Below are positions 37,851 to 46,237 of a stretch of 64,000 nt of DNA, in pieces; positions within the stretch are counted from its first letter, which is position 1; every line of letters starts with the position of its first letter. The stretch spans positions 1 through 64,000 of the forward strand of contig NZ_JAAGXA010000017.1 of assembly GCF_010686755.1 (NCBI RefSeq), read 5' to 3'. Origin of the DNA: Nocardioides zeae. GTDB taxonomy: Bacteria; Actinomycetota; Actinomycetes; Propionibacteriales; Nocardioidaceae. The notes beneath the pieces were generated by a model, which saw nothing but the letters and a program-made list of their open reading frames with translations, had not been told where the DNA came from and did not search any database. The position numbers and the translations under genes were made by a program.

Positions 37851-38639
37851 TCAGCCTACGGAAGGGCGCACCGTCAGCACCTGCGCGCTCGTGCCGAGCG
37901 GTCCCGCCGCGTCGTGCAGCACGCTGCTGGTCAGCCCGAGGCCGTCCGCGCCGTAGGTCTGCGTCGTGTCGAACCCGACCCAACCGTCCGCGAGCACCGG
38001 CTCGCGGGTCACGTGTGCCGTCAGGTCCACGTTGGGGAACACGACCGTCGTCGGGTCGGCCCGCGCGACCATGCCGTTGCTGATGTCCCACAGCCCGGCT
38101 GCCCGCGCGACCGGCGAGGCCGCCTCGCCGTCGACGAGCGCCACGGGCGTCCGCACCCAGAAGGCTCCCCGGCCGGGTGCGACGGCTGCGCGGCGTACCT
38201 CCACCGACGCGATGAACCCGCCCGGCCACACCGTGGTCGGGTCCCACGGCTCCATCGCCGCCGGGGGCGGCAACGGGGCGAGGTCCGTGCCGGCGATCCC
38301 GGCGGTCGCGCGCGGTTCGAGCAGCCACGCCCTCAGCACCACCGCCGGGCGACCGCCGTGGGCGAGCGTCGCCTCGACGAGCTCGATCGTCCGGCCGGGC
38401 CGCAGCACCCGCACGGTCACCTCGACCTCGGCGACCGGCATCGTGCCGAGGATGTCGAACGACGTCCGCGCGACCCGCAGGCCGTCGGACCGCCGGGCGT
38501 CCCGGTCCTGCTCGACGGCGTGCACGAGCAGCCCGAGCGCGGGTGCGACGTGCTGCGTCGCGGTGTCCCACGCGCCGCCGGTTTGCTCGGTGGCGCGGTA
38601 GGTCCGCTCGCCGGTGCGCCGGAAGTAGGCCGCGCTCAC
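37851..38639 (-). CDS. Acyl-CoA thioesterase, TesB-like double hotdog family
   Basis: A 262-residue paralogue of the protein at 192-1025: an N-terminal hotdog half containing HVAPALGLLVHAVEQ and a C-terminal half with LTAHVTREPV and a QTYGADGLGLTSSVLHD strand pair. Expected to hydrolyse an acyl-CoA of the pathway encoded upstream. GTG 38639 overlaps the acyl-CoA carboxylase alpha stop by 4 nt (GTGA). Confidence 0.82.
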   Translation of the reverse strand: MSAAYFRRTGERTYRATEQTGGAWDTATQHVAPALGLLVHAVEQDRDARRSDGLRVARTSFDILGTMPVAEVEVTVRVLRPGRTIELVEATLAHGGRPAVVLRAWLLEPRATAGIAGTDLAPLPPPAAMEPWDPTTVWPGGFIASVEVRRAAVAPGRGAFWVRTPVALVDGEAASPVARAAGLWDISNGMVARADPTTVVFPNVDLTAHVTREPVLADGWVGFDTTQTYGADGLGLTSSVLHDAAGPLGTSAQVLTVRPSVG

Positions 38640-40534
38640 GACGCGCTCGCCTCCACCTCCGCGAGCAGCGCGCCGAGCGCGACGGAGTCCCCGACGGCGA
38701 CGGCGAGCGAGGTGACGGTGCCGTCGAACGGCGCCCGCAGCGCGAGCTCCATCTTCATGGCCTCCATCGTGACGACGACGGACCCCTCGGCGACCGCGTC
38801 GCCGACCTCCACCACGACGCCGGTGACCGTGCCCGGCATGGGCGCGACGAGCGCGCCGTCACCGGCCGCCGCGGCCGAGGCGGTGAACGGGTCGGGCTCC
38901 GCGAAGCGCCACTGCTGGCCGTCGACGACGGCCTCGACCGCGTGGCCGGTACGCCGCAGCGCGGCCACGCGCGTCCCCCCGGTCGCGTGCCCCGAGCCGT
39001 CGGACGGGGCCTCCAACCACGGCACCACGTACGGCGCGGGCTCGGCCGCCGACCGCCACCCGTCGAGCGCGAACGGGCCGCGCGTGCGGGCCCGGTCCTC
39101 CGCCGCGAGGCGGTCGAGCACGGCCGTGCGCGCCGCCGCCTCGTCGGGTGCGGGCAGGTCGGCGCCGCCGATGTCGGCGCGGTCGAGCCACGAGGTGTCG
39201 AGCCCGCCGGGGAGCCCGACGTCACGGAACGCGTCGCTGTCGACCAGCGCCCGCAGGAAGCCGGTGTTGGTGGTGACGCCCAGCACGACCGTCTCGTCGA
39301 GCGCCCGCACGAGCGCCGCCCGCGCGGCCTCGCGGGTCGGGGCGTGCACGATGACCTTGCCCAGCATCGGGTCGTAGGACGTGGAGACGACCTGCCCCGA
39401 CTCCAGCGCGTGGTCGGTGCGCACCACGACGCCGCCCGCGGGACCGCTGCCGCTCGGCGACCCGCCGCCGCGCGGGGCCGGCCACGCGACGTACGACGCC
39501 GTGCCCGCCTGCGGCAGGAAGCCGCCCCAGGCGTCCTCGGCGTAGACGCGCGCCTCGATGGCGTGGCCGCGGGGCACGAGGTCGTTCTGCCGCAGCGGGT
39601 CACCGGCCCGGCCCGCGACCTGCAGCTGCAGGCGCACGAGGTCGGTGCCCATGACGAGCTCGCTCACCGGGTGCTCGACCTGGAGGCGGGTGTTCATCTC
39701 GAGGAAGTAGTGCTTGCCGGAGTCGACGTCGAGCAGGAACTCGACGGTGCCGGCCCCCTCGTAGCCGACCGCCGCGGCCAGCCGCACCGCGTCGTCGCAG
39801 CGTTGCGCCGCCCGCGCGGCCTCCGCGTCCGAGCGGGCCGGTGCGGGCGCCTCCTCCAGCACCTTCTGGTGGCGTCGCTGCGCGGAGCAGTCGCGGTCGC
39901 CGAGGTGGACGACGGAGCCGTGGTGGTCGCCGAGCACCTGCACCTCGACGTGGCGTCCGCGCTCGACGTACTTCTCCACGATCAGCGTGTCGTCGCCGAA
40001 TGCCGCGACCGCCTCCCGGCGCGCCGCGCCGAGGGCGTCGGGCAGGTCGCCGGCCGAGCGCACCACCCGCATGCCCTTGCCGCCACCGCCCGCAGCGGCC
40101 TTGACGAGCACCGGGTAGTCGAGGGTCGCGGGGTCCGCGTCGAGGGGGTACGACGGCACGACCGGCACGCCCGCCTCCTCGGCCGCCGTCCGGGCCCGGT
40201 CCTTGCGGCCCATGAGGTCGATGACCTCGGGCGACGGTCCGATCCAGGTGAGGCCGGCGGCCTGCACGGTCCGGGCGAAGCCGGCGTTCTCCGACAGGAA
40301 GCCGTAGCCGGGGTGGATCGCGTCGGCACCCGCGGCGCGGGCGGCGGCGACGATCGCGTCGCCGTCGAGGTAGCTCGGCACCGGCACCGCGACGTCCGCC
40401 GCCCGGGCGTGGGGCGCGCCTGCGTCGGCGGGCGAGACGACCGCGACCGTGCGGAGGCCGAGGTCGCGGCAGGTGCGGAAGACGCGCAGCGCGATCTCGC
40501 CGCGGTTGGCCACGAGGACTGAGGTGAGGTTCAT
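38636..40534 (-). CDS. accA1: Acyl-CoA (methylcrotonyl-type) carboxylase alpha subunit: biotin carboxylase + BCCP
   Basis: A 632-residue protein. Residues 1-~445: biotin carboxylase, with LVANRGEIALRVFRTCRDLG, the glycine-rich ATP loop KAAAGGGGKGMRVV, HVEVQVLGD and MNTRLQVEHPVSE. A variable middle domain follows and then the biotinyl domain with the acceptor lysine in MEAMKMEL near residue 594. It carboxylates biotin with bicarbonate and ATP and works with the beta subunit. In mycobacteria the orthologous accA1-accD1 pair sits in a leucine-degradation operon (Rv2501c-Rv2502c). ATG 40534; an in-frame GTG at 40543 overlaps the upstream stop and is an alternative. Confidence 0.93.
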   Translation of the reverse strand: MNLTSVLVANRGEIALRVFRTCRDLGLRTVAVVSPADAGAPHARAADVAVPVPSYLDGDAIVAAARAAGADAIHPGYGFLSENAGFARTVQAAGLTWIGPSPEVIDLMGRKDRARTAAEEAGVPVVPSYPLDADPATLDYPVLVKAAAGGGGKGMRVVRSAGDLPDALGAARREAVAAFGDDTLIVEKYVERGRHVEVQVLGDHHGSVVHLGDRDCSAQRRHQKVLEEAPAPARSDAEAARAAQRCDDAVRLAAAVGYEGAGTVEFLLDVDSGKHYFLEMNTRLQVEHPVSELVMGTDLVRLQLQVAGRAGDPLRQNDLVPRGHAIEARVYAEDAWGGFLPQAGTASYVAWPAPRGGGSPSGSGPAGGVVVRTDHALESGQVVSTSYDPMLGKVIVHAPTREAARAALVRALDETVVLGVTTNTGFLRALVDSDAFRDVGLPGGLDTSWLDRADIGGADLPAPDEAAARTAVLDRLAAEDRARTRGPFALDGWRSAAEPAPYVVPWLEAPSDGSGHATGGTRVAALRRTGHAVEAVVDGQQWRFAEPDPFTASAAAAGDGALVAPMPGTVTGVVVEVGDAVAEGSVVVTMEAMKMELALRAPFDGTVTSLAVAVGDSVALGALLAEVEASAS

Positions 40535-40539
40535 GGCAC

Positions 40540-42138
40540 TCACATTCTGAAGACGCCGTAGGAGGGCTGGGGGATCGGTTCGACGGCGGCACCCTGCGCG
40601 GCGAGCGCGAGGGCCATGCCGACGACGCGGCGGGTGTCGGCGGGGTCGATGACGCCGTCGTCCCAGAGCCGCGCGGTGGAGTAGTAGGCCGAGCCCTGCG
40701 ACTCGTACTGCTCCCGGATCGGCGCCTTGAACGCCTCCTCCTCCTCGGCGCTCCACGCGCCGCCCCGCGCCTCGATGCCGTCGCGACGCACCGTGGAGAG
40801 CACGCTGGCCGCCTGTTCGCCGCCCATGACCGAGATGCGCGCGTTGGGCCACATCCACAGGAACCGCGGGTCGTAGGCCCTCCCGCACATGCCGTAGTTG
40901 CCCGCGCCGTGGGAGCCGCCGATGACGACGGTCAGCTTCGGCACGACGCTGCTCGCCACGGCGGTCACCAGCTTGGCGCCGTCGCGGGCGATGCCGCCGT
41001 TCTCGTACTCCCGCCCGACCATGAACCCGGTGATGTTCTGGAGGAACAGCAGCGGGATCTTCCGCGAGTTGCAGAGCTCGATGAAGTGGGCGCCCTTGAG
41101 CGCGGACGAGCTGAAGAGGATGCCGTTGTTGGCGACGATCCCGACCTCGTGCCCCTCGACCCGCGCGAAGCCGCAGACGAGCGTCTCGCCGTACAGCTGC
41201 TTGAACTCGTGGAACCGCGAGGAGTCCACGACGCGGCGGATGACCTCGCGCACGTCGTAGGGCTGCCGGGTGTCGGAGGGGACGACGTCGTAGATGGAGT
41301 CGAGGGGGTACGCCGGGGGCTCGGGCTCCTCCGCCACCGGGGGCAGCGCGGGCGGTGCCGGCAGCGTGGCGACGATGGAGCGCAGGATGGCCAGCGCGTG
41401 GTCGTCGTCGTCGGCGAGGTGGTCGACCACGCCGGAGGTGCGGGCGTGGACGTCGCCGCCGCCCAGCTCCTCGGCGGTGACGACCTCCCCCGTCGCGGCC
41501 TTCACCAGCGGCGGGCCGCCGAGGAAGATCGTGCCCTGCTCGCGGACGATGACGGTCTCGTCGCTCATCGCCGGCACGTAGGCGCCACCGGCGGTGCAGG
41601 AGCCCATGACGGCGGCGAGCTGCGGGATGCCGCGCGACGAGAGCTGCGCCTGGTTGAAGAAGATCCGGCCGAAGTGCTCGCGGTCGGGGAAGACCTCGTC
41701 CTGCATCGGCAGGAAGGCGCCGCCCGAGTCGACGAGGTAGATGCACGGCAGGTGGTGCTCGGCGGCGACGGCCTGCGCCCGGAGGTGCTTCTTGACCGTC
41801 ATCGGGTAGTAGGTGCCGCCCTTCACCGTGGCGTCGTTGGCGACGACCATGACGGGGCGGCCGTGCACGAGTCCGACGCCGGCGACGACGCCCGCCGAGG
41901 GCACCGCGTCCGGGGCGTCCGGGGCGGCGTCGGGCGCGCCGTACATGCCCGTCGCGGCCAGCGGCGCCAGCTCGAGGAACGGGCTGCCCGGGTCGAGCAG
42001 CCGGTCGACGCGGTCGCGCACCAGCAGCTTCCCGCGGTCGGTGTGCTTGCGGCGCGCGGCCTCGCCGCCGCCCGCCCGGCCGGCGGTCAGGGCCGCCATC
42101 CGCGACCGCAGGTCCGCGGTCACCTTCCGGAGGCTCAT
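40540..42138 (-). CDS. accD1: Acyl-CoA (methylcrotonyl-type) carboxylase beta subunit, carboxyltransferase
   Basis: A 532-residue carboxyltransferase of the crotonase superfamily: GKLLVRDRVDRLLDPGSPFLEL at the start, VVANDATVKGGTYYPMTVKKH, LVDSGGAFLP, GSCTAGGAYVPAMSD in the N-half and NITGFMVGREYE, GGSHGAGNYGMCGRAYDPRFLW in the C-half. The sequence pattern is that of 3-methylcrotonyl-CoA carboxylase beta rather than propionyl/acetyl types. It transfers CO2 from biotin to the acyl-CoA. ATG 42138 overlaps the upstream lyase stop (ATGA). Confidence 0.93.
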   Translation of the reverse strand: MSLRKVTADLRSRMAALTAGRAGGGEAARRKHTDRGKLLVRDRVDRLLDPGSPFLELAPLAATGMYGAPDAAPDAPDAVPSAGVVAGVGLVHGRPVMVVANDATVKGGTYYPMTVKKHLRAQAVAAEHHLPCIYLVDSGGAFLPMQDEVFPDREHFGRIFFNQAQLSSRGIPQLAAVMGSCTAGGAYVPAMSDETVIVREQGTIFLGGPPLVKAATGEVVTAEELGGGDVHARTSGVVDHLADDDDHALAILRSIVATLPAPPALPPVAEEPEPPAYPLDSIYDVVPSDTRQPYDVREVIRRVVDSSRFHEFKQLYGETLVCGFARVEGHEVGIVANNGILFSSSALKGAHFIELCNSRKIPLLFLQNITGFMVGREYENGGIARDGAKLVTAVASSVVPKLTVVIGGSHGAGNYGMCGRAYDPRFLWMWPNARISVMGGEQAASVLSTVRRDGIEARGGAWSAEEEEAFKAPIREQYESQGSAYYSTARLWDDGVIDPADTRRVVGMALALAAQGAAVEPIPQPSYGVFRM

Positions 42139-43007
42139 GCTTCTCCACCCTTCTGCTGGCTCGTCGCTGCCGCCCGGCGTAGCACGGTGCGCGCCTGGGC
42201 GAAGATCGGGCCGTCGACCATCCGGCCCTCGTAGGTGCCGACGCCGCCGGCGCCGGACAGGCCGTCGGGGTACGCCGCGAGCAACCCCTCCGCCCACGCG
42301 AGCCGCTCCGGGCTCGGCGCGTAGGCCGCGCGGACGACGGCCACCTGGCTCGGGTGGATCGCGACGGTGGCGTCGAAGCCCACGGCGGCGGCGTCCTCGG
42401 CGGCGGCGGTGAGGCCGTCGGTGTCGGCGATGTCCATGTGCACGGCGTCGAGCGCGAGCCGGCCGTGGGCCTTGGCGGCGATCAGCGTGCGCTCGCGGGC
42501 GTAGCGCGCCACGTCGCGGTAGCTCCCGTCGGCCCGCCGGCTGCCCGTGCCGCCCATCGCGGCGACGAGGTCGTCGGCGCCCCACATGACGGCGACGACG
42601 CCGTCCGTGGCGGCGATCGACCCCGCGTCCTCGATGCCGCGCGGGGTCTCCAGCAGGGGCAGCACCTCGTGCGCACCCCCGGCCGCCAGGGCGGCGACCG
42701 CGGCGGGCTCCTCGGCCTTGGCGAGCATGACGCGCCGTACGCCCGCCGCGGCGAGCAGCGCCACGTCGTGGGCGTGCTCCTCGGCGTCGTCGGCCGCGTT
42801 GACCCGCACCACGGTGCGCTCGAGGTCGAGGCCGCCGGTCTCCGCGAGGCGGCGGACGGCGTCGCGGGCGGCGGCCTTGGCCGGCCGGGCGACGGCGTCC
42901 TCGAGGTCGAGGATGACGACGTCGGCGCGGTCGAGGGCCTTGACGTAGCGCTCCGGCCGGTCGGCCGGGCAGAACAGCCAGCCGGGGCCGGGCAGCCAGG
43001 CGCTCAT
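42135..43007 (-). CDS. CitE-like HpcH/HpaI family lyase
   Basis: A 290-residue TIM-barrel protein of the citrate-lyase-beta-like family: GWLFCPADRPERYVKAL, DVVILDLEDAVARPAKAAAR with the Mg ligand Glu, LPLLETPRGIEDAG and a GFDATVAIHPSQVAVV motif. Orthologues (Rv2498c type) sit in the same leucine-linked operon; known activities in this family include beta-hydroxyacyl-CoA lyase and malyl-CoA thioesterase, so the exact reaction is open. ATG 43007 overlaps the MaoC stop by 4 nt. Confidence 0.88.
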   Translation of the reverse strand: MSAWLPGPGWLFCPADRPERYVKALDRADVVILDLEDAVARPAKAAARDAVRRLAETGGLDLERTVVRVNAADDAEEHAHDVALLAAAGVRRVMLAKAEEPAAVAALAAGGAHEVLPLLETPRGIEDAGSIAATDGVVAVMWGADDLVAAMGGTGSRRADGSYRDVARYARERTLIAAKAHGRLALDAVHMDIADTDGLTAAAEDAAAVGFDATVAIHPSQVAVVRAAYAPSPERLAWAEGLLAAYPDGLSGAGGVGTYEGRMVDGPIFAQARTVLRRAAATSQQKGGEA

Positions 43008-43537
43008 GCCGGGTCCTGCTGTGCCGGGTCCTGCGGCTGGACCCGCACGAGGGTCTTGCGGGTCGCCGTCGCGACGACCTCGCCGCGCTGGTTGCGGGCG
43101 GTGTGGGCGAGCGTCACGACGCCCTCCCCCGGTCGGCTCGAGGAGAGCCGCTTGTCGACGACGAGGGTCTCGGCGTAGATGGTGTCCCCGTGCCGCACCG
43201 GCGCCGGGAAGGCGATCTCGGTGAACCCGAGGTTCGCGACGATCGTGCCCTGCGTCAGCTGGGCCACGGAGAGCCCGACGAGCGTGGACAGGGTGAACAT
43301 CGAGTTCACGAGCCGCTCGTGGAACGGGCCCGTCTGCTCGCTCTCCGCCGCGTCGAGGTGGAGCGGCTGCGTGTTCATCGTCAGCGTCGTGAAGAAGACG
43401 TTGTCGGCCTCGGTGACCGTGCGGCCGGGGCGGTGCTCGTAGGTCGTGCCGACCTCGAACTCCTCGAACCACAGGCCGCGCTGGGTGATCCGCTTCGTGC
43501 TGCTCGTCTCGTCGCCCATCTCGTCGTCCCCGCTCAC
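43004..43537 (-). CDS. MaoC-like hotdog hydratase/dehydratase
   Basis: A 177-residue single hotdog protein with the MaoC pattern: GLWFEEFEVGTTYEHRPGRTVTE in parts, DNVFFTTLTMNTQPLHLDAA (the hydratase Asn/His region), then LTQGTIVANLGFTEIAFPAPVRHGDTI. Orthologous to Rv2499c type; probably hydrates an enoyl-CoA in the pathway. I used GTG 43537, which overlaps the dehydrogenase stop by 4 nt as elsewhere in this operon; ATG 43519 is an alternative. Confidence 0.88.
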   Translation of the reverse strand: MSGDDEMGDETSSTKRITQRGLWFEEFEVGTTYEHRPGRTVTEADNVFFTTLTMNTQPLHLDAAESEQTGPFHERLVNSMFTLSTLVGLSVAQLTQGTIVANLGFTEIAFPAPVRHGDTIYAETLVVDKRLSSSRPGEGVVTLAHTARNQRGEVVATATRKTLVRVQPQDPAQQDPA

Positions 43538-44712
43538 TCGACCGGGAGACCGAGGCCGCGGGCGATGAGCATGCGCTGCACCTCGGAGGTGCCCTCGCCG
43601 ATCTCGAGCACCTTGGCGTCGCGGTAGAACCGCGCCACCGGGTACTCCTCCATGAACCCGTAGCCGCCGAACACCTGCGTCGCGATCCGCGTCGCCGTCA
43701 CCGCGGCCTCCGTGGTCTGCAGCTTCGCGATGGAGGCGGCGTGCTTGAACTGCTGGTACGGCGCGCCCGCGTCCTTCATCGCCGCCGCCCGGTAGGTGAG
43801 CATCCGGCCCGCCTGGAGCATCACCTCGAGGTCGGCGATCTGGAAGGCGACGCCCTGCTTGCGCCCGATCGGGCCGCCGAAGGTCTGGCGCTCGCCGGCG
43901 TAGGCGACGCACAGGTCGAGGCACGCCTGCATGCAGCCGACGCTGAGCGCGGAGATGGCGACGCGGCCGTCGTCGAGGGTGGCGAGGAACTGCGCGTAGC
44001 CCCGCCCGCGCTCGCCGAGGAGGTTCTCCGCCGGGACGCGGCAGTCCTCGAAGCTCAACGGGTGGGTGTCGGACGCGTGCCAGCCGAGCTTGTCGTAGGC
44101 CTTCTCCGCGGTGAAGCCGGGCGTGCCGGCCGGCACCATGAGGGTGCTGATCTCCGGCCTGCCGTTCTCCCGCGTTCCGGTGCGGGCCGTGATGTTGACG
44201 AGGCTCGTGATGGCGGAGCCGGAGTTGGTGATGAACTGCTTCGCGCCGTCGATCACCCACTCGTCGCCGTCGAGGCGGGCCTTGGTGGCGGTCGCGCCCG
44301 CGTCCGAGCCGGCGCCCGGCTCGGTGAGGCCGAAGCCCGCGAGGGTGCGACCGGCGACGAGGTCGGGGAGCCACTGCTCCTTCTGCGCGTCGGTGCCGTA
44401 GGTGAGGACCGGGTTGATGCCGAGGCCGACCCCGGCCTGCAGCGTGATGCCCATCGACTGGTCGACGCGGCCGAGCTCCTCGATCGCGAGGCACAGGGAC
44501 GTGAACCCGCCGTCGGAGCCCTCGAGGCCGGCGCCGCCGTACTCCTCCGGCGCCGTCAGCCCGAACAGCCCCAGGTCGCCCATCTTGTGCACGACGTCGG
44601 TCGGGAAGTGGTGCTCGCGGTCCCAGCGCGCAGCGTGCGGGGCGATCTCCGCCTCCGCGAACTCGCGCACGGAGCGGCGGAACTCCTCGTGCTCCCGTGA
44701 CAGCTCGAACAT
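43534..44712 (-). CDS. Acyl-CoA dehydrogenase (isovaleryl-CoA-dehydrogenase-like, FadE19 type)
   Basis: A 392-residue flavoenzyme with full family length: FGLTEPGAGSDAGATATKA FAD/substrate motif, GWHASDTHPLSFEDCRVP, and the C-terminal QVFGGYGFMEEYPVARFYRDAK and IGEGTSEVQR region. It dehydrogenates a short, probably branched acyl-CoA. Operon order (dehydrogenase, MaoC, CitE, carboxylase beta, alpha) parallels the mycobacterial leucine/isovalerate cluster. AGGAGG lies upstream of ATG 44712. First gene of the operon, with two palindromic operators 19-61 bp upstream. Confidence 0.92.
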   Translation of the reverse strand: MFELSREHEEFRRSVREFAEAEIAPHAARWDREHHFPTDVVHKMGDLGLFGLTAPEEYGGAGLEGSDGGFTSLCLAIEELGRVDQSMGITLQAGVGLGINPVLTYGTDAQKEQWLPDLVAGRTLAGFGLTEPGAGSDAGATATKARLDGDEWVIDGAKQFITNSGSAITSLVNITARTGTRENGRPEISTLMVPAGTPGFTAEKAYDKLGWHASDTHPLSFEDCRVPAENLLGERGRGYAQFLATLDDGRVAISALSVGCMQACLDLCVAYAGERQTFGGPIGRKQGVAFQIADLEVMLQAGRMLTYRAAAMKDAGAPYQQFKHAASIAKLQTTEAAVTATRIATQVFGGYGFMEEYPVARFYRDAKVLEIGEGTSEVQRMLIARGLGLPVE

Positions 44713-44730
44713 CGGCGGGCCCTCCTGCGG

Positions 44731-44750
44731 TGGTTAGCGGTTGCTAACCA
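44731..44750. promoter_or_regulatory. Palindromic operator 1 of the acyl-CoA operon
   Basis: TGGTTAGC-GGTT-GCTAACCA: perfect 8-bp arms, 4-bp spacer, 19 bp upstream of the dehydrogenase ATG. Form and size suggest a TetR-family repressor. None is encoded adjacent, so it acts in trans. Confidence 0.75.
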
Positions 44751-44753
44751 CGG

Positions 44754-44773
44754 AGGTTAGCGTTCGTTAACCT
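44754..44773. promoter_or_regulatory. Palindromic operator 2 of the acyl-CoA operon
   Basis: AGGTTAGC-GTTC-GTTAACCT: same half-site as operator 1 with one arm mismatch; centres are 23 bp apart (about two helical turns), so two dimers could bind the same face. Confidence 0.75.
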
Positions 44774-44803
44774 CGGGGGCAAGGGGGCTGGCTCGCCCCT
44801 CGC

Positions 44804-44851
44804 GGACGTCATGCGAACCGCCGGCCGGGGGCACCGCGCCGCATGACGTCC
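44804..44851. repeat. 48-bp palindromic intergenic repeat, copy 3
   Basis: Ends GGACGTCATGC/GCATGACGTCC, flanked by GC on both sides (extends the stem by 2 bp). Same orientation as copies 1 and 2. It is followed at ~44885-44965 by a diverged copy of the spacer seen in the 53.8-54.2 kb array (GGGACGTTGGTGCG versus GTGACGTTGGTACG). The 430-bp gap 44713-45142 otherwise holds only the two operators and GC-rich sequence with no gene I can support. Confidence 0.82.
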
Positions 44852-45142
44852 GCGGGGTGGGGCGGGCGGCCAGCCCCGCCCGGCCCCGAAATGGGACGTT
44901 GGTGCGTCGCCAGCTCGGCCAGACCTGTCCCAGCCGCACACTTCGCGACCCCGGGGACCGGGCCGAGCCACCCCGAGCCGCGCCGAGGCCGACCCGGACG
45001 CCTCAGGCCGCCTCGCGCGTGACGCGCAGTCGCGGGACGCCCGCCAGCCCCTGGCCCCGGTCGTGGTGGGAGGCCTGCGGTTTCCGCCGGTCTGGCACCA
45101 CGACCCGGCTGAGGGCGGGTCCGAGGAGGTCCGCCGGCCGGA

Positions 45143-46237
45143 TCAGGCGCCGTACCACTCCAGGTGCTGCCGCGCGGCGCTCTCCCACGTGTACGACGCG
45201 GCGAGCGCCCGCCCGACGTCCGGGTCCACCGGCGCGCGCAGCGCCCGGTCGAGCGCGTCGACGAGCTCCGGCACCGAGGCGCCGAACAGCACCGCCGGTC
45301 CGAACACCTCGCGCAGCACCGGCAGGTCGCGGCACACGACCGGCACGCCTGCGGCGAGCGCCTCCATCGCGGCGAGCCCGAAGCCCTCCTTCGTGGACGG
45401 GAAGCCGAGCACCGCGGCCTCGGCGACGAGGGACGGCAGGTCGGGGTCGGGCACCGGGCCGAGCACGACCGGCGCCACGCCGAGCTCGGCGGCGCGGGCG
45501 TCGAACGCGGCCCGGTAGTCGCGGTAGTCGAAGAGCGTCTCGCCCCCGCCGACCACCAGCTCGAGGTCGGCGTGATCGGGCGACGACGCCCGCAGCGCGG
45601 CGAACGCCTCGAGCAGGTCGAGCGTGCCCTTCCGGGGTTCGATCCCGCCGAGGGCCAGCACGTAGCGACCCAGGTGCGCGGCCCACGTCGCTCGGCCGAC
45701 CGCGTCGCCGGCGCCGCCCGCGAACCGGTGCGCGTCGACCCCGTTGGGCACGACCACGGGCGTCCGCCCCCACCCCGCGGCGACCTCGGCGGCGACGGAC
45801 GCGGACACGCAGAGCAGGTGGGTCGGCAGCGCGACCGCACGGTCGTGGCAGGCGACGAGCTCGGGAGTCGTGAACGTGTCGAGGTGGTGCACGGTGCGCC
45901 GGCACGGCAGCCCCGCGCCGAGCGCGGCGTTGGCGGAGATGCAGTCCTGGGCGTGCACGACGTCGTACTCCTCCCCGGAGTCCCGGAGGGCGGCGCCCAG
46001 CACCTCGATGGACCGCAGGATGCGCTCGCCGACACTCTCGTCGTCCCGGGCCTCGACGGGCACGGCGTGCACCCCGACGCCCGGCGCCACCGGACGGAAG
46101 AAGGAGCGGTCGCCACCACGGCCGAGCGTCCAGACGTCGACCTCCGCCCCCAGCGCGACGAGCGCCTCGGCGAGCGCGAGCGTGTGGACGACGCCGCCGC
46201 GCGGCTTCGTCGAGTAGGTCAGGAGCGCGATCCTCAC
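45143..46237 (-). CDS. MSMEG_0565-family glycosyltransferase (GT4 type)
   Basis: A 364-residue GT-B glycosyltransferase: IALLTYSTKPRGGVVHTLALAEAL is the diagnostic N-terminus of this subfamily, HAQDCISANA follows, then in the C-domain VPNGVDAHRF, ALGGIEPRKGTLDLLEAF and PSTKEGFGLAAMEALAAG (the EX7E nucleotide-sugar site). In other genomes this subfamily is restricted to the nitrogen-starvation/Nit1C-like cluster; its acceptor is unknown. GTG 46237 overlaps the C-N hydrolase stop by 4 nt (GTGA). Last gene of the nine-gene operon. Confidence 0.9.
   Translation of the reverse strand: MRIALLTYSTKPRGGVVHTLALAEALVALGAEVDVWTLGRGGDRSFFRPVAPGVGVHAVPVEARDDESVGERILRSIEVLGAALRDSGEEYDVVHAQDCISANAALGAGLPCRRTVHHLDTFTTPELVACHDRAVALPTHLLCVSASVAAEVAAGWGRTPVVVPNGVDAHRFAGGAGDAVGRATWAAHLGRYVLALGGIEPRKGTLDLLEAFAALRASSPDHADLELVVGGGETLFDYRDYRAAFDARAAELGVAPVVLGPVPDPDLPSLVAEAAVLGFPSTKEGFGLAAMEALAAGVPVVCRDLPVLREVFGPAVLFGASVPELVDALDRALRAPVDPDVGRALAASYTWESAARQHLEWYGA

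Noticed and set aside
38636..42148. An apparent single 1170-codon minus-strand frame joining both carboxylase subunits
   Set aside because: The upstream part is a shadow of the beta subunit frame; the alpha subunit starts at 40534 with a clear biotin carboxylase N-terminus.
45003..45142. Possible coding region upstream of the glycosyltransferase stop
   Set aside because: A minus-strand frame is open but it is the continuation of a shadow frame of the glycosyltransferase; no start, SD or domain is recognisable.
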